Part shown: piece by piece, positions 22,985-34,154 of the stretch
How the letters are laid out: every line of letters starts with the position of its first letter
Position numbering within the stretch: position 1 is the stretch's first letter
Origin: Chaetoderma sp. LZ-2023a
Lineage: Eukaryota; Mollusca; Caudofoveata; Chaetodermatida; Chaetodermatidae
DNA length: 64,000 bases
Direction of reading: 5' to 3'
Assembly (NCBI GenBank): GCA_034401795.1
Contig: CM067374.1
Location: forward strand, 129,834,901-129,898,900
The notes under the pieces: model-generated
Seen by the model: the letters and a program-made list of their open reading frames with translations, nothing else
Databases searched by the model: none
Told to the model about the DNA's origin: nothing
Position numbers and translations under genes: made by a program

Positions 22985-24683
22985 GTTAGCTTAGACTAGG
23001 TCAGAATAGCGTAGGTTAGCTTAGACTGGGTCAGACTAGCCTAGGTTAGCATAGACTAGTCCAGACTAGCCTAGGTTAGCATAGACTAGTCCAGACTAGC
23101 CTAGACTAGTCCAGACTAGGCTAGGTTAGCATAGACTAGGTCAGACTAGCTTATGTTAGCTTAGACTAGGTCAGACTAGCCTAGGCTAGCTTAGACTGGG
23201 TCAGACTAGCTTAGTTTGGCTTAGACTAGGTCAGTCTAGCCTAGGTTAACATAGCGAAGGCCAGACTAGCCTAGGTTAGCATAGACTAGCCTAGGTTAGC
23301 ATAGACTAGTCCAGACTGGCCTAGGTTAGCATAGACTAGTCCAGACTAGCCTAGGTTAGCATAGACTAGTCCAGACTAGCCTAGGTTAGCATAGACTAGT
23401 CCAGACTGGCCTAGGTTAGCATATACCAGTCCATACTAGCCTAGGTTAGCATAGACTAGTCCAGACTAGCCTAGGTTAGCATAGCGTAGGCCAGACTAGC
23501 CTAGGTTAGCATAGACTAGCCTAGGATAGCATAGACTAGTCCAGACTAGCCTAGGTTAGCATAGACTAGTCCAGACTAGCCTAGGTTAGCATAGCATAGG
23601 CCAGACTAGCCTAGGTTAGCTAAGCCTATGTCAGATTAGCCTAGGTTAGCATAGACTTGTCCAGACTGGCCTAGGTTAGCATAGACTAGTCCAGACTAGC
23701 CTAGGTTAGCATAGACTAGTCCAGACTAGCCTAGGTTAGCATAGCGTAGGCCAGACTAGCCTAGGTTAGCATAGACTATGTCAGACTAGCTTAGTTTGGC
23801 TTAGAATAGGTCAGACCAGTCTAGGTTAACATAGCGAAGGCCAGACTAGCTTAGGTTAGCTTAGACTAGGTCAGACTAGGCTAGGTTAGCATAGACTAGG
23901 TCAGACTAGCTTAGGTTAGCTTAGACTAGGTCAAACTAGCCTAGGCTAGCATAGCGTAGGCCAGACTAGCCTAGGTTAGCATAGACTAGGTCAGACTAAC
24001 CTAGGTTAGCATAGACTAGGTCAGACTAGCCTATGTTAGCATAGCGAAGGCCAGACTAGCCTAGGTTAGCATAGGCTATGTCAGACTAGCTTAGTTTGGC
24101 TTAGAATAGGTCAGACTAGCCTAGGTTAACATAGCGAAGGCCAGACTGGCCTAGGTTAGCATAGACTAGTCCAGACTAGCCTAGGTTAGCATAGCCTAGT
24201 CCAGACTAGCCTAGGTTAGCATAGCGTAGGCCAGACTAGCCTAGGTTAGCATAGACTATGTCAGACTAGCTTAGTTTGGCTTAGAATAGGTCAGACTAGT
24301 CTAGGTTAACATAGACTACGTCAGACTAGCTTAGGTTAGCTTAGACTAGGTCAGACTAGGCTAGGTTAGCATAGACTAGGTCGGACTAGCTTAGGTTAGC
24401 TTAGACTAGGTCAAACTAGCCTAGGCTAGCATAGCGTAGGCCAGACTAGCCTAGGTTAGCAGACTAGGCCAGACTAACCTAGGTTAGCATAGACTAGGTC
24501 AGACTAGCCTATGTTAGCATAGCGTAGGCCAGACTAGCCTAGGTTAGCATAGACTATGTCAGACTAGCTTAGTTTGGCTTAGAATAGATCAGACTAGCCT
24601 AGGTTAACATAGCGAAGGCCAGACTAGCCTAGGTTAGCATAGACTAGGTCAGACTAACCTAGGTTGGCATAGACTAGGTCAGA
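22985..24683. repeat. 30-bp CTAG-rich satellite array (~56 copies)
   Basis: The unit is 'cctaggttagcatagactag' + 'tccagactag', with variants 'catagcgtaggccagactag' and 'ttagtttggcttagaatagg' that recur in the same order (for example ~23780, ~24090, ~24270, ~24560), giving a longer higher-order repeat. The array stops abruptly at the right inverted repeat (24684). Confidence 0.9.
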
Positions 24684-25012
24684 CTCTCTAGTGGGCGGAG
24701 CGCCGGTAAAGGCAAAAATATCATCTCACAATAACATGGATAAATTTCTTACATAAAAAATTTGGTTGAATTTCAATAAACGCTTGCAGTGGAGCTATAC
24801 AGACTAGGAAGGCGATTGCAATATACCTGTCAGTTTAACATGTGGGGATAATTCATTCATTATCACGCCTATCTAATGAACTTCATTGCTAATGGTTGGG
24901 CATACATTTGACAACTAACAGTTTAATGATAAAAATCATTTATTGGTACCCCAACTCCAGCGGGATGTTGGTTTTCGCCTTTTTGGCTTAACAAATATAT
25001 ATGTATGTATAT

Positions 25013-25552
25013 ACAATGATCTAGATAAATTAAGCAATATAGATGTTTAATGAACGAAGTGTGTCAGCAACTGTTTGTGCAACATTCTCCAGATGATATA
25101 CTGCGCTAGATCTTGTCGGCCAGCTGAAGCTGAATCCTTTGAACTCGTATCTCACGTGGCTAGATGGATTGGGTGCTGCTATTCCGTTATTGGTTTGACT
25201 ACATTGAGACGCTCACAAAGATGACACTACAGGTCAGACCCATGGCGGCTCTTGATACAATATCGTGGCTGATTTCCAGGTCAGTATAATGCAAATTGTA
25301 GTCTTCCATACTTTACATCTATTCTATTGTGGCTGGTATGTTTCTGCAATCTACCTGTAAGGCAACAATCTAGAGTTTTAATATGTTTACATTAAATATT
25401 AATTGATTGTTCAGTTTAATTAATGTTGAAAGAACAGTTTCCTTCCAAGCTCAGTGACTGTTGACATAGTGCCCTCAATGACACAAACATGATTCCCAAT
25501 AGCAAAAGTTACAGCATAGCCAATCATGTGTCCAAGTTTTGTTCCAAAATGG
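25013..25552. other. Spacer with no recognised feature
   Basis: About 540 bp between the composite and the SWIM-type pseudogene. No coding or repeat signal was recognised. Confidence 0.4.
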
Positions 25553-28500
25553 TCAAGCAATTCTGAAATTAACAAAGAGTAATATCTTGACAATCATGTT
25601 GATGTTATAAGCATTACCAGATGTTTTCCAACAGTCAGCACATGCAAAATGTTTCAAGCCATGTGCTGTAGATATATGTTTAAACAGAACATTCTGAGTG
25701 CTACACGTAAATGGAGGCACAACGTTATTAGTGATACACATTACACAGAGAATATTCTTTACAGATGCAGTTTTAATATTACTTTGCGCGAATTTGTGTG
25801 AGCTTAGTTTAGGTTTCTTTTCAGGAATTTGTTGTTCAATTTCAATATCTATAATGTCAGCCAAATCAGTATCTTCTGTTTGCACATTTCCATCATTTTC
25901 TCTGAAACTTTCTTTCAATTTTATGCTTGCAGTTTTCATTGCATTATGGACCAATTGTGCAAAATTAAGACCTCGACTTGTAACACGACCTCTCTTACGT
26001 CCTCCAAAGCAACCTTTGGAATTTTCAGGAAACTGAACTTTTGGTCTATATGGATCTTCTATTACCTGACCGCATGCATCTTCAACTAAAGAATATGAAC
26101 TTTCTTTAATGCTACCATCTTTTTTTTGATAGCCGCCATAATGAGGTGCTCTCTTAGCTTGTCTACCAGGAATAAGGGACAATGGAATAGGCTTATCATG
26201 CAGTAGTATTATGATTGTTCCATTATTGGCAGCTTCTAGTTCCTTTTCTGAAGCAGAATGAGATACATTAAGTAACTGATGAATTCGGGTGAGATTAGAA
26301 TGACTTGAATTTTCTTTAATATCTGGAAGTGTAAAAGTAGGCACCTGCTTCAGGTAAGCTTGAAAAAGTTCTGTTGGTAATTGTATGCCCTTGGCTTTGG
26401 CAAAACACGCATATAAATGTTTGCAAAAATACGGCTGTCCTCTCGTGACAAAATGCATACACGAACATATACACCTGTGCAAAAGTTAAGCACCACCCTA
26501 TTTTTACGCACATGCGAGGGTATATTCATGTGCTATGAAGAAAGCAATAGCATAAACATTTATGTACCCATCCATCTTAGTGCAAGAGGTAATAATGCAA
26601 CTAGAGGAATGCTGATTATGATGGTGGGGAAACACTGTATGTTTTTGTTTGAACTTGAAAACGAGGCCTGAATATGGTTACGTTGACACAACTGACAACT
26701 ATTGCCCTACAGTTGACACACGTGGCTAGATTGTCATTAATGGTGTCTGAAAACGAAGTTTAACATCTGTGCACGAGTTTGAGACTGTCATTATTAATAC
26801 CGGGTATATCCACCTTGTGCCTGGATGACGGCCTGGACACGACGTCTCATGCTGGTCACCAACCGACTGATACGCCATTGTGGTATTCGTTGCCATTCAA
26901 GATGGAGTGCGTCTGTTAATTCCTGTAGGTTCTGCACAGGAGGATCCCTCCTTCTCACCATGTTTCCCAGAATGTCCCAGATATGCTCAATAGGGTTCAT
27001 GTCAGGGCTCCTTGCTGGCCATGGTAGGGTTTCGATGGCATTCTGGCGGAGGTATTCATGCACAGCTCTAGCACGATGTGGTCGGGCGTTGTCATCCATG
27101 AATATAGGGTGGGTTCCAGGTGCATGATTTACAAAATGAGGGACCACAACTCTATCCAGTATGGAATCTTGATATCTTTGTCCATTTAGTGTTCCAGGTA
27201 CAGTCAACAGATCCAGCTTACAATCAAATGAGATGCACCCCCATATCATAACGGAACCTCCACCAAATGGAACTTCTTCCATGATGTTACGTTGGTCGTA
27301 CGCCGTGCGTCTGGACCTCCATACACGAGTTCGACCATCTGTGGCATGAAGCAGGAACCGACTTTCATCGGACCAGTGTACCCGTCTCCAGGATCTCATG
27401 TTCCAGTGTCTTCTTTCGTTGCACCACCTCAGACGCTCCTCTTTGTGGTGTGCAGTGAGGAGAGGACGTCTGACAGGTCTCCTAGCTTTCATGCCAGCAG
27501 CATAGTCTCCTTTTGACGGTAGACATTGACACTCTATTGCGCGTTTCCCATTGCTGGCTGAGCACTCTGCTGTTGGTGAATGGAGATCTCCTAACAAGGC
27601 ATACTAGGGCTCGATCATCACGGGCAGTAGTCTTCTTCGGTCTTCCAGATCTAGGCCTGTCCTTCACCTCGTTAGTTTGCCCATGTTTTGCAATCAAACG
27701 ACTGATTACAGTATGGTTAATGTTCAGCTGTCTGCCAATCTCTCTGCATGACATACCAGTGGTATGCATGCCTATGATTTGCCATTTCACACGATCACTT
27801 ACCCTTCGTCTTGCCATAGCGGTTCACAATCAAGAGCTAATTCTCTCTGTACAAATAAACCACGGTCATGAACACAAAATTCCTAATCTTGTCGCCTAAA
27901 TCTGTATGTAATGTTCTACACCTCAAACTGGACTTTTACATAACTGAACACGTGTGCTGTTTCCTGCCACGCACGGACATCAAGCGGCGTGAAGTCATGC
28001 ATGCATGTGCATTTCGTACTTGGAATTATGTCAGCTAACGCGGGGACAAAAAGTATGGCAGCCTAGTTGTACCATCATGTTTCTACGTTCTATTGTTTTT
28101 GCTGGTGCTTAACTTTTGCACAGGTGTATACACCAAATTCTAGATTACAAATAGTGTGTTCTTCTTTATAGAGAGGTAGCAAAGAGCTAGGCAGACATGA
28201 CTTTAAATGTTTTTTAAAGAGCAAGCAAGATTTTGCTTGTAGTTCAAATATCAGAGATTTACATGAATTAACAGCATCATAGTTATGTTCGTCTGTTATT
28301 TCTTTAACTAAAGATTGGGCACTCTTTTGAGAGAAAACAACATCCACATCCTCAAGCTTTTCAACATCTGGATATGCATCTGTTTCACCAGTGAAAAAGT
28401 TGTCTGATAGTTGTGCATCTTGTAAATTAAATCATTTCCCTTAGTCAACATAATGCATTGAAAAAATAATTTAATTTCATCCACCGGAATTCTAGTTTTC

Positions 28501-28670
28501 AGACTGTAATTATCCAAACTGCTACTTGAAATCCATTGACTTTCTGTATCAAAATTTTTTTTTAAAGTTAACAAGTTATATTCAGCCCACATACACTTTA
28601 CTATGTGTATCAGATTATTAATTTGCACTTCGATGATATGTACAGATGAAATTCTAAAACAAGAAGTCAA
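25553..28670 (-). pseudogene. SWIM zinc-finger protein gene (transposase-like) split by Tc1 copy B
   Basis: On the minus strand the protein trace runs from ~28660 ('CMWAEYNLLTLKKNF') through 'VFSQKSAQSLVKEITDEHNY' (~28340-28285) to 28127, where Tc1 copy B is inserted. It resumes at 26471 with a SWIM-like zinc site 'CSCMHFVTRGQPYFCKHLYA' (C-x-C...C-x-H). A hydrophilic region with a 'GGRKRGR' basic patch follows, then a C-terminal 'CVMC..C..H' finger-like segment (~25755-25655). A frameshift near 28430 and a one-base phase mismatch across the Tc1 site show it is broken. SWIM domains bind DNA or protein and occur in MULE-type transposases and ZSWIM proteins; which applies here is unclear. Confidence 0.6.
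26472..28126 (-). mobile_element. Tc1-like transposon, copy B (transposase frameshifted)
   Basis: A 1655-bp near-identical twin of 18079-19735, with the same 24-bp inverted repeats and TA flanks. The transposase frame is broken by loss of two bases ('gcatagtctcc' here versus 'gcatacagtctcc' at ~19107), leaving fragments at 27482-27817 and 26794-27597. The catalytic residues remain in the second fragment. The ends look intact, so it could be mobilised in trans. It is inserted in the SWIM-type gene. Confidence 0.95.
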
Positions 28671-28679
28671 AGGGCCATG

Positions 28680-29850
28680 ATCAGCTGCCTAATACTGAAA
28701 GTGCATGCTTTATAGGTTGGTTTACAGAATTTCATCATTTTAAAATTATGTAAAGCAACCTAAAGAGCACGCAAATAATATTAATATAATCTTAGCTAGG
28801 GGCCATAGGGCGCGTCTAGCTGATGAGGAACTGTAAAATCATCATATCCTGTGATGTTCAATTAATATACAGGTAAGCTATTTGCTATCTTCTAAAGCTC
28901 TTGTTGTATATATGTACATTGCTTGGACATTTTTGTTTCTCAGAATATGTAGTCCATGGAAGACCGGGTCCTGTGGCAACTTAATAAGGCGAGATATTTA
29001 GTATCTTCTGATACCTCTTGTTCACTTCATGAAAAGCTGAGATAGAGATTTATATTGATTTAAAAAAATTTCCCATACTTTTTTCATGTTTGAATATTTT
29101 CTGGGTCCAGGTTATGGGTTTTGCTTTGGTTAAGCTTTTTTTAAATGACATTTGCACCTACAATTAAGGTGCGATTTAAAAAACCCATCACAGGTGTCTA
29201 CGATGCTTAGCCTGAGGAGTAGTCCACATGAAAAAGAAATTGATTTTCAAATTTGTTCCATATTTTTTTGGTCTGAACTTTGATTATGTTAGGCCTGATT
29301 TGTATCCATCCAGGTTATACTCATTACGCTGTGGTTAGGCTTTATTCAAACAACATTTTCATCCACAAGGGATTATCCAATTTTGAATAAAATGTGACAG
29401 ATTTGTTCTATACAGTGCTTAGGACTAGCCCACATGAAAAAGAAATCTATTTTCAAATGTTTTCCATATTTTTTCGCCGTTTGAACTTTTATGGTCGATT
29501 TTCATATGTATTATGCTGTGGCTAAGCATACTTAAAACATGGATACAAATCAGCCCTAGACTGATCAAAGTTCAAACGACGAAAACATCTGGGGAAAATT
29601 TGAAAATCAATTTCATTTTGATGTGGACTAGTCCTAACTATCGGATAGAATAAATTTGTCAAGTTTATTCAAATCGGACAACCCCTTGTGTGAGTAAACG
29701 TCTTTTGAAAAAACTTAAAGCAGCCAAAACCTATACCTGGCCATATAGCCTGCATACAAATCAGCCCTAAAATAAATCAATGTTCAAACGGCGAAAAACA
29801 CCGATCTTTGACACAGATACACAATTACCAACTTTAGCAGTAATGAACTA
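28680..29850. repeat. Spacer with a diverged inverted repeat (foldback)
   Basis: Forward copies of 'catgaaaaagaaattgattt' + 'tcaaat' at ~29229 and ~29436 face reverse copies at ~29545-29640 ('gaaaatcaatttcattttga'). 'tttgtatccatcc' at 29305 pairs with 'ggatacaaatcagcc' at 29541. Arms are roughly 100-200 bp and imperfect. No gene seen. Confidence 0.55.
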
Positions 29851-29852
29851 AC

Positions 29853-29912
29853 CTTGCTGTGAGGAACCTGCAGTGAAGAAGTGGACGGTGTCTTTTCCAT
29901 TAGCGCTTTCAC
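29853..29912 (-). CDS. Short phase-0 exon of the minus-strand SGNH/zinc-finger gene
   Basis: 60 bp with acceptor 'ttttttctacag' and donor AAG|GTTAGT, reading 'VKALMEKTPSTSSLQVPHSK'. It resembles the exon at 30457-30525 in its opening GTG and the 'EKT.STSS' core, suggesting exon duplication. No domain recognised. Confidence 0.5.
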
Positions 29913-30456
29913 CTGTAGAAAAAAGCAAACATAGGCAATTATTATATTACTCTAATTGAAGTATAAAACCTTGAAGTTATCCTGTATTTCATAAGTCGAA
30001 AGGGGGCATAACACCATGGAAAATTGACGAAAATTTCTGAAACTCAAACCTGCTCTATAACTCCCTATAATAAAGCAACAGAAAACTGATATTTTTCGCA
30101 TTTCATAAGTCAAATAGATCTGATAAACAGTAATAGAGTAATCAGTATGACTGTTGATAGCCATATTGGATTTTGGATTGTCGATTTGGATAGATTTCTG
30201 CTTCAGACCTAGTCCAGTTATACTGTGAAGTTTCAAATAGATCCACTGAACGGTAATGGAGTTAACGTCCAGAAGCACATTTGTTATGACTGTTGGTATG
30301 TTAATTATTATATGAGGTTACCAGTCAACATCATTTAAGAGTTAATTTTCCACTTCCTTTAAGCAAATGTATAGCAGAAAGCCTATAATCGTGAGTCCTC
30401 TGGATGAGTCTATGCAAGACTTATTTAACACTGGTACACAACAGCAATGAATTAAC

Positions 30457-30525
30457 CTTGTCATGCCTGTTGTAATGAACCACTGTTGAAGAAGTTGAAC
30501 CTGTCTTCTCTGCTTCTCTCATCAC
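30457..30525 (-). CDS. Short phase-0 exon, likely duplicate of the neighbouring exon
   Basis: 69 bp with acceptor 'cttgtgtctacag' and donor AAG|GTTAAT, reading 'VMREAEKTGSTSSTVVHY' then 'NRHDK'. It lies between the zinc-finger exon and its shorter look-alike. Function unknown. Confidence 0.5.
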
Positions 30526-31149
30526 CTGTAGACACAAGTAAACACAAGCAATTATTTTATAACTTTAAAAGAAGGGAAAAGGGAACTATTAAATGATGTT
30601 TATTGATAATTTCATGCAATTTTAAATACACTACGTTTGGTAAAACGGAATAATTTGAAAAAAGTGTTTACTAACTCTAGCAGTGCTTAACTTGGAACTT
30701 TTAGTGACATTGCTGGTGCAAATTTAGGGGCAAAATGTTTTCAACATACACTTCTGGTTTCAAGTGTTACAACATGATACCTAGTCAATATTTTGAAATT
30801 CGTGGGACTGACAGTAGGTCCTGTCGCAACGGCTTTCAGTCAAATTCTTTTAAATTTGACAGTATTTTACCTGTAAGACATGGTGACTAATCAGCTTAAA
30901 GCGAATATAAAAGATTATATGCCCAGATGTAGAGGATATTAATATTTATTCCCTCAGCATACACCAACATCATCACCAAATTGGTTCCTGCCATAGTGAG
31001 TTATCATCCAACAGTATTTGTATATTCCCTGGTCCTTTCCTTTAACGAAAGCATAATAGCTTAATTATGGCGATGCTATGAAAGAGAGAGAGAGCGAGAG
31101 AAAGAGAGAGAAACTTGTTTTACCGTAATTCCACGAACATTTTCACGTC

Positions 31150-31505
31150 TAGGCCCTACACTCTGGGGACATGCCTGGATTGTGGGGACAATGCCCTGTC
31201 CCCACAATTATGGTAGCTCAAACGATCGGGATAAGCATGAAACATAAAAAAATGAAATGTCCCCACAAGATTATCTCACACTCTCATGTTAAAAAAATGT
31301 TACATGAGGCATACGAACACGTGATATGATAAACACTCACGTGCACAGACTAGGCGGCGGTGTAATCTCCGATCCACATACTGCTGCTACTGCATGAACT
31401 GCCAATCAGAGAGTATGTCCCCACAGTGTTTCTCACATTTGTGGGGACTCTCTCACTAGGTCCCCACTTTGTGTGGAGACCATCCCCACAGTGTTCTCTG
31501 ACTTT
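31150..31505. repeat. Cluster of 'GTCCCCACA' motifs
   Basis: 'tgtccccaca' or its complement 'tgtggggaca' occurs about ten times in 350 bp without a fixed period. Related GTCCCCAC repeats are seen in several animal genomes (from memory). Intronic with respect to the minus-strand gene. Confidence 0.55.
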
Positions 31506-31553
31506 GTTTAGTTAATGGTAATAATCGCTATCCCTCTTAGAAGTATTTTTTCT

Positions 31554-31674
<121 letters not shown>

Positions 31675-31685
31675 AAACTAATTAA

Positions 31686-31917
31686 CCCTTTAATGGTCAA
31701 GATTGGTAAAAAGAATTGGGGTTACATAGTGAATGTCCATTTACAGGCCTACAGAAGACTACATGTATTTTTGCAAATTTACCACTAGAATGACTGGCTC
31801 GGTTACTGAGCCAATCATTCCAGTTATAAATTTTTAAAACCTTTCCTCTTGGCCTGTAAATGAATATTAGTCAAGATCACTGTAGAGGCGGGTTCTGACT
31901 GGCATGACCATCAAAGG
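31686..31917. mobile_element. TTAA-flanked palindromic MITE, family 1 (full copy)
   Basis: 232 bp between TTAA at 31682-31685 and 31918-31921. It starts CCCTTTAATGGTCA and ends with the complement 'tgaccatcaaagg'. The centre 'ggctcggttactgagcc' lies in long matching arms. This copy best defines the element's length and target site. Confidence 0.85.
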
Positions 31918-31955
31918 TTAAAATAAACAATTCCAGTAAATTGTGTTTAATATAC

Positions 31956-32057
31956 CTGCTCTTCTCCAAGGGTTGCACATTCCGCAATGATGTGGTCGAG
32001 TAGTTCATGATCTGATACTAATATATGTGTGCAGAAGGGACAGTCCGTGGTAGCAAC
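31956..32057 (-). CDS. C2HC zinc-finger exon of the minus-strand SGNH/zinc-finger gene
   Basis: 102 bp, phase 0, acceptor 'tgtgtcctaag', donor CAG|GTATAT. It reads 'VATTDCPFCTHILVSDHELL', then 'DHIIAECATLGEEQ'. The Cys-x2-Cys...His-x4/5-His...Cys spacing looks like a C2HC or UBZ-type zinc finger, some of which bind ubiquitin; that role is not shown here. Neighbouring exons are also phase 0, so it could be added or skipped without a frame change. Confidence 0.65.
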
Positions 32058-33019
32058 CTTAGGACACAAAATATATGATAGATCTGTATTCAGGAAAACA
32101 TTGGTTAATCTATTGACAGCATCTGATGTCAACTCTTGGTGATACAATCAACTGCTCGTCTGCATTGCAATTATTTTTGCCTGCGACTGTTGTCTAGAAA
32201 CATTTAAGAGGCCTTATTAATGATGCATGAAAACTGAACCAAAATCAGATGTTGCTGCCGCTGATCAATATGCCAGGTATCCCATTAGCTCTTCTGTTCT
32301 CTGATTATTACCATGATAACGATTCCAATGAACTTGAAATCGAGATTACTTATGCTGTCACAGGTATCTCAAAATAATTTGACTGGAATTCAATGCTGCT
32401 TCAGGAAGCAATGACTTCCAACCAAATTATTTTTTTAAATACTAACAAGAATTCTGTGGAATAAAATGTCTCGCCTGTTACCTTGACCATTGACCGTGTG
32501 ACCTCGATGCTATCATGTTGCTTCCTAACATTATAGGTAACCATGTATCCAAGCTTAGTTCTAATAGGATTGACCAATCCTGAAATAAAAAATGGAAATC
32601 GGATAACCCCTTGTTGATAAAAATGTTGTTTGAAAAATTTGTAACCTGAAGGCATAAAATTATCTAAGTTCAAAAACAAAAAAAAGGAGGACATTTTAAA
32701 AAAAATCTATTTCTTTTTTATACACACTAGTCCTAATGATTGCATAGCACAAATCTGCGAAGTTTTATGGAAATATGATAACTCTATAGAGAGTAAATAG
32801 TCATTTCATAAAAACGCCGTTGTCGGAAAAGTGGTATCTATGTCTCGCTTCCAGCTTCGCAGGCGAGACAAAAACCAATTCTGTAGGAGTTCCTTGAAAT
32901 TGATATACTAAGATTGCTGAAATAGCAGCAGTGGCCAGAAGATAGGACAAGTAGGAGCATTGTGAAGCTGGTGAGATTACAGGATCGAATTATAACACTG
33001 ACCACAAATATATATATAC
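32058..33019. other. Intron-like spacer with palindromic MITE family 2 half-copies
   Basis: ~32355-32435 is a family-2 palindrome ('atttgactggaattcaatgc' facing 'tgacttccaaccaaattatt'). The rest is AT-rich and holds no recognised exon. Confidence 0.45.
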
Positions 33020-33094
33020 CTGCAATGTCTGGGAATTTTGCGTCGTCCTTCGGGATTTTTGTGGCTTTCGCTTCACCTTGTCTGAACAACGCAC
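33020..33094 (-). CDS. Basic phase-0 exon of the minus-strand SGNH/zinc-finger gene
   Basis: 75 bp, acceptor 'tgttattttcag', donor CAG|GTATAT, encoding 'VRCSDKVKRKPQKSRRTTQN' then 'SQTLQ'. The Lys/Arg-rich run could be a nuclear localisation or nucleic-acid binding patch (inference). Confidence 0.5.
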
Positions 33095-34092
33095 CTGAAA
33101 ATAACAACATATAAACTGTTAGAACATTAGCCCATACCACTCGAATGTTAGGATTTTACATGTTCAAATTAAATTAAAAGATGAACTGGTGTTCAATTTC
33201 ATTCCATGATTATGCCTGGAAAAGTATCTCGTATGTATTGAGTAGCCATTAGCGTAATGATTTCCACCAGAATATGGTGGTAGAGAGAACTGAAACTTAA
33301 AAGGACACAAGTGCTACTCTCTTCATACCAGACAATACTAATTCACGTAAAACGAGATGATATAAAGCCTATGCTAGTCTGTATGACAAGTAATTAACAG
33401 AAAAATAGTCCCTCGGAATTCGTCATAAAATTCAAATCTGTCGCACACAAAATGCGGTCAGGAATTTGATGACGTTGCATGGATGTTGATATCACACAAA
33501 TTACTGGGTGGATCAAGTCGATTTTAATGTCTACCAAAATCAACACGATCCACATTGTTGCATTTAGTGTCCGCTACAGAGATAGAATGGGTCCCAATCT
33601 GTCTGGTCTCCGAAGTGGAGTCTGTCTAACAGTCTAGTCGGTGTGATGACGTAATAAGATGGCCGGTCAATACATTAGAGGTATATTCTCGAAGAAGCCA
33701 CGCCACTATTTTTAGATTGGCACATGGTAATGATAACACTTACACGTTTTAAAAGAATTGTAGCTAACCTGTAGAAGTTGCGTTGACAGGAAATGATTGG
33801 CAATGCAGTTATTCTGGCATCAAGATTTTTAAATGGAAAAACGAAAATAGCACATGTACATCCTCAGGTCGTAATGATAACACTTATCAAGTTTTAAAAG
33901 AATCGCAACTAAACTATAGGAGTTGCGTTGACAAGATGGGGACAGACAGATGGATGGATATATTCATCATAATATACCGTCATCTTCCGAGATCGGCGGG
34001 ATAAAAATGTACACCAGTCTCTGCTATTACCATTTTCAATTAACACCGAGTGATGTCACACTCATATTACATATAGTTGTGACATGACATTA

Positions 34093-34153
<61 letters not shown>
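34093..34153. repeat. (ATT)n microsatellite
   Basis: About 20 perfect ATT units. The poly-Tyr reading frame is an artefact. Confidence 0.97.

Positions 34154-34154
<1 letters not shown>

Larger units (their letters stand above)
19736..25012. mobile_element. Large composite bounded by ~320-bp inverted repeats and carrying a satellite array
   Basis: 19736-20047 is the inverted copy of 24684-25012. The outer tips are 'tatacatacatatatatttg' and its complement, and the inner borders are 'cgcccactagagag'. Shared segments in between include 'ttgttaagccaaaaaggtga', 'taggcgtgataatg' and 'gcgctccgcccactagagag'. Between the arms lie degenerate repeats (20745-21700), a TTAA palindrome (~21775-21960) and the CTAG-rich arrays. 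No transposase is encoded, so a non-autonomous element is inferred. No target duplication could be read because Tc1 copy A abuts the left tip. Confidence 0.7.

Noticed and set aside
22985-24683. Possible CRISPR-like array with 30-bp repeats
   Set aside because: Repeats are contiguous without unique spacers, and the context is eukaryotic; it is a satellite.
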